From JACKII01 sp965222315 (lineage in GTDB: Bacteria; Pseudomonadota; Alphaproteobacteria; Bin95), in the NCBI GenBank assembly GCA_965222315.1, contig OZ244951.1:4092001-4156000 (forward strand): a stretch of 64,000 nucleotides of DNA, read 5' to 3'. The position numbers were made by a program, and so were the translations under genes. Shown here in pieces: positions 1-7,129 of this stretch (position 1 is its first letter; each line of letters starts with the position of its first letter). The notes below the pieces were generated by a model. It did no database searches, was not told the origin of the DNA, and saw only the letters and a program-made list of their open reading frames with translations.

Positions 1-241
1 AAAGGCTGAGCGCGACGATGACCTCCGTCGCGCTGGTGATGGCGTAGTAGAAGGTGAAGCCCGCATTGAACGCCGCCAGGGTCACATCCGGCGTCGCCGT
101 CCGCGCCAGAAAGGCATGGATCGCCGACTTGGAGATCATGTTGAGCTCGACCATCAGCACCAGCGGCGCGAAGAAGGCATAGCAGTCCCGCAGCCGCAGC
201 AGCGGGGCCTTTTCCGGCGGTCGGTCTTGCGCACGATCCAT
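1..241 (-). CDS. N-terminal part of a multi-spanning membrane protein (truncated by window edge)
   Basis: An open minus-strand frame starts at ATG 241-239 and runs off the left end after 80 codons. The short charged N-terminus (MDRAQDRPPEKAPLLRL) is followed by two hydrophobic stretches, around residues 20-37 (FFAPLVLMVELNMISKSAIH) and 62-80 (FTFYYAITSATEVIVALSL). This is the pattern of a polytopic inner-membrane protein. The first segment is loosely reminiscent of MATE/polysaccharide-flippase-like transporters, but only 80 residues are visible, so no family is assigned. No clear Shine-Dalgarno precedes the ATG. Confidence 0.55.
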   Translation of the reverse strand, partial: MDRAQDRPPEKAPLLRLRDCYAFFAPLVLMVELNMISKSAIHAFLARTATPDVTLAAFNAGFTFYYAITSATEVIVALSL

Positions 242-850
242 CTGACGCCACTATCGTAACGCCCCGCCACGCTGCCCGCTGCCGCCGGCGGCGCGTCAGG
301 TCGTGGGTCGGGGCTAGAGAGCCGCGGATGGTGACGCTGGCAGCGGCGCTCCGGACGGCGGTACTACGCCCAACGATGAACCTGTTACCCGCCGCCCGCA
401 AGCACCCTGACGCGGCACAGCACGGCGGAGGGGCGCAATATCGCTACTATGTTAGCGCTATCGAAAAAACCGCGAAAACATCTACATTTATCGACATTCC
501 TCTACATTTGAGGGCCGTTTTGCGAAGAAATGTCGATGCGATGTCGATGAAATGTAGAGCCAGTGTAGATCCGCTGTAGACGGTACCCAGATAATTTCTC
601 CGCCCCCGAGCTGCCGCAACCTATGCCAAGCCCGCCCTTCTAAATGGGCCAGCTCCCGTCCGGCTCAACCGGCGTAATACCTACGGCCCGCGGGGTGCTG
701 GAGGACCAGGTGCAGGAGAGGAGAAGCAAGGCGCACAACCCCGCCTCCCCGCTTGCCGGGAAGCGCTTGGGATGGCAGCGCTCGAGAAATGTCAGGTAAG
801 ACTATTAGGCTGCGCCAATCACCTCCTCCGATCCGCCCAATTAAATCCCG
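242..850. other. Gap before the IS element; no convincing gene
   Basis: About 600 bases lie between the truncated membrane gene and the left end of the IS-like element. The central part (about 460-600) is conspicuously AT-richer and holds the phased repeat array annotated separately. A 51-codon plus frame (644-799; ends in KRLGWQRSRNVR) and an 83-codon plus frame (328-579) are open, but they show no recognised domain and no ribosome binding site. I do not call them genes. The region looks like intergenic or degenerate accessory DNA. Confidence 0.5.
481..580. repeat. Helically phased array of eight TGTMGA-type octamers in two opposed arms
   Basis: Left arm: TCTACATT at 481, TCGACATT at 491 and TCTACATT at 501, exactly 10 bp apart. 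Right arm, opposite orientation: AATGTCGA at 529, GATGTCGA at 540, AATGTAGA at 551, AGTGTAGA at 562 and GCTGTAGA at 573, exactly 11 bp apart. The two arms form an imperfect inverted repeat around an 18-20 bp spacer. One-helical-turn spacing suggests cooperative protein binding on one DNA face (operator array, iteron-like site or partition site); a cruciform/hairpin is the alternative. No partner gene is identifiable. The nearest genes are the membrane gene at 1-241 and the IS at 851. Confidence 0.65.
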
Positions 851-866
851 GGTGGTGTCTCAGTTT
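851..866 (+). repeat. Left terminal inverted repeat of the IS-like element
   Basis: The sequence ggtggtgtctcagttt matches the right-end repeat with a single g/a difference. The transposase stop codon (complement of 860-862) lies inside it, so the gene runs right up to the element end as in compact insertion sequences. Confidence 0.6.
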
Positions 867-1747
867 AAGTTCTTTTTCTTGTAGGGGCCGCGCGGGCCGG
901 GTTTGGGTGCTCGCGCGTCGATCAGTTGGCAAATCCATTCTACATCGCGCAACGTGTCGGTCACGCCTGCGGCCATCGCAGGCGACAAGCCCTTGAGCGA
1001 CTTATGTTGACGGCAAAAGTTATAATGCAGAAAGTAAAGGCTCAACATATGAAGGTGGTTTTCCAGCTTCTTGCTGAATGCGTTCGTTAGGCAAGTGGAG
1101 CGCCGCATACCCATACGCATGGACAATTTATGTCGCTCGACATGAAACGTGCTGATCGCTGCCTGATCAGGATTGCCTTCAATGCGGCGCTTGATAGCGG
1201 CAGAGCAAACTGCGGGGCTATATTTCCGCTCCAGGTCTTTGTTCGCTGCTTCGCCGTACAGCCTCACAAGCTGGGCAAAATCTATGTCGCCGCGAAAAGC
1301 GCCTTCAACAGCTTCTAGATACGCTTTGAGCCCGTCCGTGGTTAAATGCACTCGATGCGCCAGCCGCGTCCGCAGATCGTTCATGAACTCGATTGCAGTC
1401 TCTGCCGAACGGTCGCCGACTTCATAGGCCAGGATTATCTTGCTGTCGCTGTCCAAGGCAGTCCAGGTCCACACATCGCCAGCACCATCGGGAGTGGCCC
1501 CCGCGGTCTTCACGTTCTTCTGCTTGGCATAGCAGAATGACCAAATTTCATCGCACTGGACGCGGCGAGCATGAACGTCTTGCACAGCTTCGTTATGGCA
1601 AGCGGCACAAGCCTCACCAGCATCGACCAGCAGTTTCGTCACCGTGTTGATCGAAACCTTAACTGTCCGAGAGATCGAGCGCATGGACATTCCCTCTACC
1701 AACATCGAGAGGATCATAACGCGCTTGTGTAGGGACAATTTGTTCAT
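860..1747 (-). CDS. IS1-family-type DDE transposase
   Basis: A 295-residue single-ORF transposase. The N-terminal helix-turn-helix region (residues about 5-45, with MSMRSISRTVKVSINTVTK) should bind the element ends. The catalytic DDE core shows VQCDEIWSF (first Asp, near residue 66), HLTTDGLKAY (second Asp) and a C-terminal TFHVERHKLSMRM / RRSTCLTNAFSKK block with the Glu and the basic residues typical of the IS1 superfamily. Length fits the single-frame members that lack the InsA/InsB frameshift of classical IS1. The start ATG lies 113 bp from the divergent toxin gene, so both may share a control region. The frame is intact, so the transposase may be active. The family assignment comes from motifs, not a database search. 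Confidence 0.82.
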   Translation of the reverse strand: MNKLSLHKRVMILSMLVEGMSMRSISRTVKVSINTVTKLLVDAGEACAACHNEAVQDVHARRVQCDEIWSFCYAKQKNVKTAGATPDGAGDVWTWTALDSDSKIILAYEVGDRSAETAIEFMNDLRTRLAHRVHLTTDGLKAYLEAVEGAFRGDIDFAQLVRLYGEAANKDLERKYSPAVCSAAIKRRIEGNPDQAAISTFHVERHKLSMRMGMRRSTCLTNAFSKKLENHLHMLSLYFLHYNFCRQHKSLKGLSPAMAAGVTDTLRDVEWICQLIDARAPKPGPRGPYKKKNLN

Positions 1748-1837
1748 AAAGTTTATATATTATTTCGAACTGAAATTGTCTATCGATTCATTTTGAAAAA
1801 CGCACTTGAATCGTAGCGGTTTTTGGTGGACATATTG

Positions 1838-1860
1838 ATCGGTCGGTTTATCGTACCGAT
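1838..1860. promoter_or_regulatory. Inverted repeat just before the toxin start, candidate antitoxin operator
   Basis: ATCGGT (1838-1843) and ACCGAT (1855-1860) form perfect 6-bp arms separated by 11 bp and abut the toxin ATG at 1861. XRE-type antitoxins commonly repress their own operon through such palindromes overlapping the start region. The position fits autoregulation by the HigA-like protein, and it could also influence the divergent transposase promoter. Inferred from sequence symmetry only. Confidence 0.4.
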
Positions 1861-2250
1861 ATGGAGAAATGGAAGGTGATGGTTTATGTCGATGGGGCCG
1901 GTCGCTGTCCGTTTTCGGACGAGTGGCTTGCATCGCAAGGCGTTACTAAAAAAGACGTCTTCAAGGTGCACACTAAATTTCAAGCGATAGAAGAAACTGC
2001 CGATGATCTTCCGCCTAAATGGTGGTCTAGGTACAAATCTTCCGAAGGGCTCTATGAGTTACGCGTTACTGGCCCTGGTAAAAAGATGCTTCGTCCACTT
2101 GGCATACGAACAGGACCGAGGGAGCTATTGATATTTTTTGGATCTGTAGAAAAGGGCAATCGCCTAGACTCTTCGGATTTATCTAAGGCAGAAGCCTTGA
2201 AGAAAGAATATGAAAGTGGGACCGGAACAAAAAGGTGCTGGTATGACTGA
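1861..2250 (+). CDS. HigB/Gp49-like toxin of the RelE/ParE superfamily
   Basis: A 129-residue protein matching the phage-derived Gp49/HigB family layout. The N-terminal strand pair WKVMVYVDGAGRCPFSDEWL is the usual opening, a helical region follows, then LYELRVTGPGKKMLRPLGIR and a strand with LLIFFGSVEKGN, where the family carries its basic RNase surface. Such toxins cleave mRNA at the ribosome. The start is set by the conserved WKV-YVD opening, although no strong ribosome binding site precedes it. The gene order is toxin first, antitoxin second, as in higBA, and the antitoxin start overlaps its stop by 8 bp. It sits inside the IS-like element as cargo. Confidence 0.75.
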   Translation: MEKWKVMVYVDGAGRCPFSDEWLASQGVTKKDVFKVHTKFQAIEETADDLPPKWWSRYKSSEGLYELRVTGPGKKMLRPLGIRTGPRELLIFFGSVEKGNRLDSSDLSKAEALKKEYESGTGTKRCWYD

Positions 2251-2737
2251 AAAAGCTCTGTTGAAAAAATTAGCCGATAAAGAATATCGCGAGGGCTTTT
2301 CAGAGGGCCTCGTCGATGACCGCTTATCTGCCCAAATCTTTTACCTTAGAAAAGAAAGAGGATGGACGCAGCGCGATTTGTCAGAGCGCTCTGGAGTGTC
2401 TGCGGCTACCATTTCGGCACTTGAGGAGTCTGTTGACGGCGCTCGCCTTAGCACTTTGCGGAAAGTTGCAGCGGCGTTTGATGTTGTGCTGGACGCGAAG
2501 CTTGTGTCTTTCGCCGATTTTGTTGGATCAATGACCACCAATCAAACAAACAAAAAGATACCTTCATATGACGAAGCAAAACTCTCTGTGCGCCCCGCTA
2601 CTAAAACCGAAATTCGCGCTTCTTCGCAGGTTTTAATTTCTTTTCTGCCGATGGGCGGAGCAAGGCTTAGCTCAATCAGAGGTGGTGATTTTTCGAGTGC
2701 AGAAGGAAAGTACGAAAGGAAGTATGGTTATGTCTAA
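2243..2737 (+). CDS. XRE-family HTH antitoxin (HigA-like)
   Basis: 164 residues from ATG 2243, chosen because aaagg (2231-2235) is well spaced and the ATGACTGA overlap with the toxin stop gives coupling. A helix-turn-helix of the XRE/HTH_3 type covers roughly residues 30-85 (YLRKERGWTQRDLSERSGVS, then TISALEESVDG). The C-terminal part (about 100-164) is longer than in minimal HigA proteins and may contribute to toxin binding. It should neutralise the upstream HigB-like toxin and repress the operon. The stop overlaps the next gene by 8 bp (2730-2737), indicating a three-gene unit. Confidence 0.72.
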   Translation: MTEKALLKKLADKEYREGFSEGLVDDRLSAQIFYLRKERGWTQRDLSERSGVSAATISALEESVDGARLSTLRKVAAAFDVVLDAKLVSFADFVGSMTTNQTNKKIPSYDEAKLSVRPATKTEIRASSQVLISFLPMGGARLSSIRGGDFSSAEGKYERKYGYV

Positions 2738-3017
2738 TAATCGAGCTTCGGATTTTCGATTTGTTCCCGCTGAGTCGTTTGGCCTGCAAATAACAGACAA
2801 CACGGCTAAAATCATTTTTGGCATTGACAACGGGCCAAACGAAAGGGAGGACCAAGTTGGCGTTGTCTTAACGCTTAAATCACTGAAGCTGCTAAGCATA
2901 CTAACGAGCGAAGCCATTTCTTCCCTGGAACGTAGCGGCGTGACAGTTGAGTTGGCCTCTGACAAAATGGAAGAAATACAAAAAATGTTCGCTCAACAAC
3001 CATCCGATGATGGTTGA
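2730..3017 (+). CDS. Small third gene of the toxin-antitoxin operon, DUF3467-like
   Basis: 95 residues from ATG 2730, preceded by an aaggaag ribosome binding site at the right distance and overlapping the antitoxin stop by 8 bp. The segment DQVGVVLTLKSLKLLSILTS, the IIFGIDNG strand before it and the polar C-terminus resemble small DUF3467-type proteins (strand-rich N-terminus, then a helix placed like their alignable Kal-x-L region). This is a pattern impression and not certain. Co-translation with HigBA suggests a role as a third component or stabiliser of the module. Its 3' end overlaps a convergent minus-strand ORF. Confidence 0.5.
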   Translation: MSNNRASDFRFVPAESFGLQITDNTAKIIFGIDNGPNEREDQVGVVLTLKSLKLLSILTSEAISSLERSGVTVELASDKMEEIQKMFAQQPSDDG

Positions 3018-3185
3018 TACAGAAATCGAAAAATAAACTGGCTTTTGTTTTTTGTGACGTCTACCCCTTCCTTTGCATGATTTTTTGTTCGCATGATCAT
3101 CCACAGCCTCGCCGGTTGCGATCTGCGCAACCCGTACAGCGTTTCCGACCACGTCCCTTGGTTGTTTAGAGACCTTATTTCCCAT
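2901..3185 (-). CDS. Possible small basic protein, overlapping convergently with the preceding gene
   Basis: A 94-codon minus frame with a GGAG ribosome binding site before ATG 3185. The N-terminus (KQPRDVVGNAVRVAQIATGE) resembles short alphaproteobacterial proteins of the RDxxGNAVxVxxIATGE type, which usually continue with a Gly/Lys-rich tail. Here a basic stretch (KGRGRRHKKQK) follows and the rest overlaps the opposite gene by 117 bp. The original C-terminus is probably lost or frameshifted. Likely a remnant or cargo ORF of the IS-like element. Confidence 0.35.
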   Translation of the reverse strand: MGNKVSKQPRDVVGNAVRVAQIATGEAVDDHANKKSCKGRGRRHKKQKPVYFSISVSTIIGWLLSEHFLYFFHFVRGQLNCHAATFQGRNGFAR

Positions 3186-3266
3186 GTCACTCTCCTATTG
3201 CTTCCTCAGTCACGATACACGAGACGTGATGGCCTGGCGATAGGGAGTCAACCCCGGCTAAATTTC

Positions 3267-3282
3267 AAACTGAGATACCACC
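3267..3282 (-). repeat. Right terminal inverted repeat of the IS-like element
   Basis: On the minus strand this reads ggtggtatctcagttt, matching the left end (851-866) except one position. Similarity stops immediately inside the repeat, so the arms are about 16 bp. Confidence 0.6.
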
Positions 3283-3350
3283 GCGAACTTCTGCTCCCCA
3301 CCCAAAGCGCCCGACCTAAAGACGCCACTATACGCCACCCTCCCTTTAAA

Positions 3351-3372
3351 CCACCCCCCCTCCCAATCCCCC
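3351..3372 (-). promoter_or_regulatory. G-rich run on the minus strand, potential G-quadruplex
   Basis: The plus strand carries C-runs of 7, 3 and 5 bases within 22 bp, so the minus strand reads GGGGG-ATT-GGGA-GGGGGGG. The 7-base run can supply two tracts, giving four G-tracts with short loops. It lies in the 5' region of the CoA-transferase gene (start 3450) on the template strand. A structural or regulatory role is inference; it may simply be a low-complexity patch next to the IS end. Confidence 0.3.
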
Positions 3373-3449
3373 TTGGTATCCTCGCCCCCTGAGCGCTAGG
3401 CTGTCTCCAACCACGACAAAGCCTTAGCCCCTTCAGGAAACGCCATACC

Positions 3450-4634
3450 ATGAAACCATTGCCTCTCGCGGGCATCCGCGTCCTTGACCTCACCCAGATC
3501 TACCAGGGCCCCTACGCCACCTTCATGATGGCCATGGGCGGGGCGGAGGTGATCAAGATCGAGCCGCCGGGCGGCGAGCGCACAAGGCGTGGCGGCGGCG
3601 AGAACACGCCGCTCGCCTTCGCCATGCTGAATTCCAACAAGAAAAGCATCACCCTCGACCTGAAGCGGCAGAAGGCGAAGGACCTGTTCCTCGACATGGT
3701 CGAGCATGCCGACATGGTGACCGAGAACTTCGCGCCCGGCACCATGGACCGGCTCGGCATTGGCTGGGAGGCGATGCGGGCGCGCAACCCGAAGCTCATC
3801 TACGGCTCGGCCAACGGCTATGGCAGCTTCGGGCCGGACTGGGACCAGCTCGCCATGGACCACACCGTCCAGGCCGCAAGCGGCATCATGAGCGTCACCG
3901 GAGAGGAAGGCGGCCCGCCCGCCCGCGCCGGCGGCCAGGTCTGCGATATCATGGGCGGCGCCCATTTCTATGGCGCGCTCGTCACCGCCCTGCTCGGCCG
4001 CGAACGCACGGGCGAGGGCACCCGCGTCGAGAGCGCGATGGTGGAGGCGATCTACTTCAATATCTCGAGCGAGTACTCCCACTACCACCGCACGGGCGAA
4101 ATCCCGCCGCGCCGGGGTGACAAGTCCGCGGGCCAGACCGCCCCCTATGGCCGCTACCAGTGCACCGACGGCTGGGTCGCCCTGATCGTGGTGAGCGAGC
4201 CGCAATGGAAGAGCCTCTGCCGCCTGCTCGGCCGGGAAGAGCTGGCGGACGATCCCGCCTATGCCGGCCCGGTGCTGCGCAACGGCCGGGAGGAGGAGAT
4301 CAACGGCATGATCTCCGACTGGACGCGCGACCAGTCGCGGGAGGCGGTGTTCGCCAAGATGCGCGCCGCCCGCCTGCCGGTCGCACCGGTGCGCGATGTG
4401 GCGGAGGTCATGAACGACCGGCACCTGCACGAACGCGGCATGCTGAACCGGATGGCGCATCCCTATATGGGCGATGTGGTGCTGCCCTCCTCGCCGCTCC
4501 GTCTGTTCGACTATGAGCGGCCACCGGTCGAATTCTTCCCCGAGATCGGCGCGAACAACCAGGACGTGCTGGCCGATTTACTCGGCATGAGTGAGGGCGA
4601 CGTGCAGGCCCTGGCGGCTGACGGCGTGATCTAA
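3450..4634 (+). CDS. Family III CoA transferase (CaiB/BaiF type)
   Basis: 394 residues, the usual length for formyl-CoA transferase/CaiB-like enzymes, which move CoA between carboxylic acids through aspartyl-CoA thioester chemistry. The N-terminal GIRVLDLTQIYQGPYATFMM and GAEVIKIEPPGG motifs are typical. The catalytic Asp is D166 in GGQVCDIMGG. The C-terminal APVRDVAEVMND stretch completes the family pattern. The start at 3450 has caggaaa upstream. The substrate cannot be read from sequence; nearby amidohydrolase, carriers, SDR and CitE-like lyase genes suggest catabolism of an organic acid. A terminator follows. Confidence 0.88.
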   Translation: MKPLPLAGIRVLDLTQIYQGPYATFMMAMGGAEVIKIEPPGGERTRRGGGENTPLAFAMLNSNKKSITLDLKRQKAKDLFLDMVEHADMVTENFAPGTMDRLGIGWEAMRARNPKLIYGSANGYGSFGPDWDQLAMDHTVQAASGIMSVTGEEGGPPARAGGQVCDIMGGAHFYGALVTALLGRERTGEGTRVESAMVEAIYFNISSEYSHYHRTGEIPPRRGDKSAGQTAPYGRYQCTDGWVALIVVSEPQWKSLCRLLGREELADDPAYAGPVLRNGREEEINGMISDWTRDQSREAVFAKMRAARLPVAPVRDVAEVMNDRHLHERGMLNRMAHPYMGDVVLPSSPLRLFDYERPPVEFFPEIGANNQDVLADLLGMSEGDVQALAADGVI

Positions 4635-4653
4635 CACAGGAGCACTCCACACT

Positions 4654-4692
4654 CCCCGGAGCCCGACAGGGCGTCCGGGGCTCAGCGTTTTT
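4654..4692 (+). terminator. Rho-independent-like terminator after the CoA transferase
   Basis: CCCCGGA-GCCC (4654-4664) pairs with GGGC-g-TCCGGGG (4669-4680), an 11-bp GC-rich stem with one bulge and a GACA loop, followed by ctcagcgttttt. The T-run is offset by several bases from the stem, so efficiency is uncertain. Confidence 0.55.
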
Positions 4693-4812
4693 GTTGCGCC
4701 GCCCCCTACCAGCAAAGTCTACTAGGTCCCGGACAGCGCTCCGCGCTTCAGGGAAGCCAGGAAAACGAATAGCCCACGGCCGGCCACATCCAAACCCAGA
4801 AGGAACCGCCCA

Positions 4813-5847
4813 ATGGCAGAACAACGCGAAAAGAAGGTGATGGGCCAGAGCGTCCCCGACCTGGAATGGCTGGCAAAGGTGCAGGAGGAGGCGCTGGAGC
4901 CGGACCTGCCCATCGTCGACCCGCACCACCACCTTTGGGTGCGGAGCGGCGCCACCTATCTGGTGCCGGAACTGGCGGCGGATATCGCCACCGGCCACAA
5001 TGTGGTCTCCACCGTCTACGCCCAATGCCACTCCATGTACCGGCAGGATGGGCCGGAGGAACTGCGCTCTCTCGGCGAGACGGAGTTCGTCACCGGCTGC
5101 GCCGCCATGGGCGCCAGCGGTGCGTTCGGCCCGGCCCGTATCTGCGAGGCCATGTTCGGCGAGGTCGACCTGACCCTGGGCTCGGCTGCAAGACCGCTGT
5201 TCGAGATGCATCTGGACCGCTCGGCCGGCCGGTTCCGCGGCGTCCGCTACTCGACCGCCTGGGATGAGAGCGAGCGCATCAACAATGTTGCACCCCGCCA
5301 GCACCAGTTGATCGAGCCGAACGTGCTGGAAGCAGCCGGCATAATGGCCGAGATGAACCTGTCGCTCGACTGCTGGCTCTATCACCCGCAGCTGTCTGAC
5401 GTGTCCGCGCTGGCGGACAAGCATCCCGGCCTGACCATCATCCTGAACCATACCGGCGTGCCAATCCTGGGCGGCCCCTACCGGGACAAGCGCGACCAGG
5501 TGTTCGAAGACTGGAAGGCTGGCATGACCGACGTTGCCAAGCGCCCGAACGTCTATCTTAAGCTCGGCGCGCTGCCGATCCTGCGCGGCGCTGATGCGGA
5601 CCGTTCCCTGCCGCCTGGCTCCGAAGAAGTCGCGGCGGCCTGGCAGCCCTGGATGGACTATTGCATCCAAACCTTCGGCCCCGAGCGCTGTATGTTCGAG
5701 TCCAACTTCCCGGTGCAGAAGCTCTGGTCCAGCTACGCTGTCACCTGGAATGCCTTCAAGCGCATCGCCGCCGGCGCCAGCGCTTCCGAAAAGAAAGCCC
5801 TGTTCGAGGGAGCCCCCCGCGCCGCCTACCGCCTGCCCGCAGGGTAG
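4813..5847 (+). CDS. Amidohydrolase family 2 (TIM-barrel metal-dependent hydrolase)
   Basis: 344 residues of the amidohydrolase_2 (PF04909) type: lactone or carboxylate hydrolases/decarboxylases on a TIM barrel. The metal-binding HxH is in VDPHHHLW (His38-His40), a later His is in IILNHTG (H213) and the acidic ligand region is FESNFPV (E296). Start 4813 has an agaagga ribosome binding site. It is downstream of the CoA transferase but separated by a terminator and converges on an MFS gene, suggesting a shared catabolic theme, for example ring-cleavage lactone hydrolysis. Substrate unknown. Confidence 0.82.
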   Translation: MAEQREKKVMGQSVPDLEWLAKVQEEALEPDLPIVDPHHHLWVRSGATYLVPELAADIATGHNVVSTVYAQCHSMYRQDGPEELRSLGETEFVTGCAAMGASGAFGPARICEAMFGEVDLTLGSAARPLFEMHLDRSAGRFRGVRYSTAWDESERINNVAPRQHQLIEPNVLEAAGIMAEMNLSLDCWLYHPQLSDVSALADKHPGLTIILNHTGVPILGGPYRDKRDQVFEDWKAGMTDVAKRPNVYLKLGALPILRGADADRSLPPGSEEVAAAWQPWMDYCIQTFGPERCMFESNFPVQKLWSSYAVTWNAFKRIAAGASASEKKALFEGAPRAAYRLPAG

Positions 5848-5859
5848 CGGCGCAGGCCC

Positions 5860-7071
5860 TTATTCGGCAGGCACAGGGTCCGGCGCCCTCGCATCGCTGA
5901 TCGGCCAGTGGATGATCGCGGCGAAGATGCCGAGCCCCGCCCCCATCCACCAGACCACATCATAGGAGCCGGTCAGGTCGAACAGCAGGCCGCCCAGATA
6001 CACGCCCGCGAACGAGCCAAGCTGGTGGCCGAAGAACACAAAGCCAAACAGCATGCTCATATACTGGGTGCCGAACATGCTGGCGACGAGAGCGCCGGTC
6101 AGCGGCACCGTCGACAGCCAGAACAGGCCCATGGCCGCGCAGAAGACGTAGATCGTGATCTCGCTGACCGGGGCCACCATCAGGCCTGTGATCGCCAGAA
6201 ACCGGCCGATATAGATGTAGGAGAGCAGCTTGGGCTTATCCATCCTGCTGCCCAGCACCCCTGCCAGGTAAGCCCCGCAGATATTCACGAACCCAACCAG
6301 CATCAGGGCATAGGCCCCCGTCCCCGGCGCGAGGCCCAGGTCGCTGACATAGGCCGGCAGGTGCGTGCCGATGAACGCCACGTGAAAGCCGCAGACGAAA
6401 AAGCCAATCATAAGCAACACGTAGGAGCGGTGGCCGAAGGCGCAGCGAAGCGCCTGGCGGACGGTCAGGTTGGCGATAGCGCCAACCGTCGGCCCCTCGA
6501 CCTTGCCGCTCAACGGCCAGACCGCAATCAGCATCAGCAACGCCACCGCGCCCAGCGCCATATAACCCGCGGACCAGCCGAACGCCTCCAGGAATGCCTG
6601 CCCCACCGGCAGCATTACCAGCATTCCGGCTGACCCGCCCATGGCGGCGACGCCTAGCGCCCAGGTCCGCTTCTCCTCCGGCACAAAACGCCCGACCGCA
6701 CCCATGGCAATGCTCTGCCCCGCGCCTGCCTGGGCAATGCCGACGATGACACCGGCTGTCAGTGTAAAGCTGGCAGGGTCCGTGCTCATGGACATGAGCA
6801 GAAGGCCGGCCACATAGAGCAGCGCGCCGATAGTGATCACCCGCGCCGGTCCGAATTTGTCCGCCAGACCGCCGAATACCGGGGCCATCGCGCCCCACAT
6901 CAGGTTCTGCAGGGCGATGGCAATCGCAAAATCGGCCCGGCCCCAGCCCAAATCGGCCAGCATCGGCACCTGGTAGAGCGGAATGGTATTCCGCAGGCCC
7001 ATGGATAGGAGCGTCACCAGTGACGCCGCGGCAACCACCAGCAGGACCGGCCGGCCATTCAAGCTTTTCAT
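5860..7071 (-). CDS. Major facilitator superfamily transporter (first of two paralogs)
   Basis: 403 residues with twelve predicted hydrophobic segments. The loop between TM2 and TM3 reads FGGLADKFGPARV, the MFS motif A region (GxLaDkxGrkxx). It resembles the oxalate/formate antiporter and monocarboxylate-type MFS group. Start 7071 is preceded by GGAG at 8 nt. The next upstream gene (7130-8353) encodes a close paralog with the same loop motif, the same spacing and long identical stretches (ESYVLLMxGFFVCGF-type block), so this is a tandem duplication. Probably imports or exports carboxylates handled by neighbouring enzymes. Confidence 0.85.
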   Translation of the reverse strand: MKSLNGRPVLLVVAAASLVTLLSMGLRNTIPLYQVPMLADLGWGRADFAIAIALQNLMWGAMAPVFGGLADKFGPARVITIGALLYVAGLLLMSMSTDPASFTLTAGVIVGIAQAGAGQSIAMGAVGRFVPEEKRTWALGVAAMGGSAGMLVMLPVGQAFLEAFGWSAGYMALGAVALLMLIAVWPLSGKVEGPTVGAIANLTVRQALRCAFGHRSYVLLMIGFFVCGFHVAFIGTHLPAYVSDLGLAPGTGAYALMLVGFVNICGAYLAGVLGSRMDKPKLLSYIYIGRFLAITGLMVAPVSEITIYVFCAAMGLFWLSTVPLTGALVASMFGTQYMSMLFGFVFFGHQLGSFAGVYLGGLLFDLTGSYDVVWWMGAGLGIFAAIIHWPISDARAPDPVPAE

Positions 7072-7129
7072 ACGCTCTGCTCCTGTTGCCGCGCCCGGCT
7101 CATCTTCGAACCGCGCCGGCGCATCACCA

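Larger units (their letters stand above)
851..3282. mobile_element. IS1-like element carrying a toxin-antitoxin cargo
   Basis: The left end reads ggtggtgtctcagttt (851-866). The reverse complement of 3267-3282 reads ggtggtatctcagttt, identical at 15 of 16 positions. Between these inverted repeats are one IS1-family-type transposase gene (minus, its stop codon lying inside the left repeat) and, divergently, a HigB/HigA-like toxin-antitoxin operon with a third small gene and a convergent small ORF. IS1-family ends typically begin GGT, which fits. No target-site duplication is visible: the 8 bases outside the ends differ (aaatcccg and gcgaactt). The insertion may therefore be old, or the ends may derive from separate events. 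The interior is AT-richer than the chromosome around it. Confidence 0.6.

Noticed and set aside
328..579. 83-codon plus ORF over the repeat array
   Set aside because: No ribosome binding site or domain; its sequence is dictated by the phased octamers.
481..580. CRISPR or tRNA-like array
   Set aside because: Repeat units are 8 bp with 2-3 bp between them, so they cannot be CRISPR repeats and spacers.
1762..1785. Alternative right end of the IS just upstream of the transposase start
   Set aside because: Only the hexamer tcagtt is shared with the left end; the 3267-3282 repeat matches far better.
842..3290. Target-site duplication around the IS-like element
   Set aside because: aaatcccg and gcgaactt on the two sides are not related.
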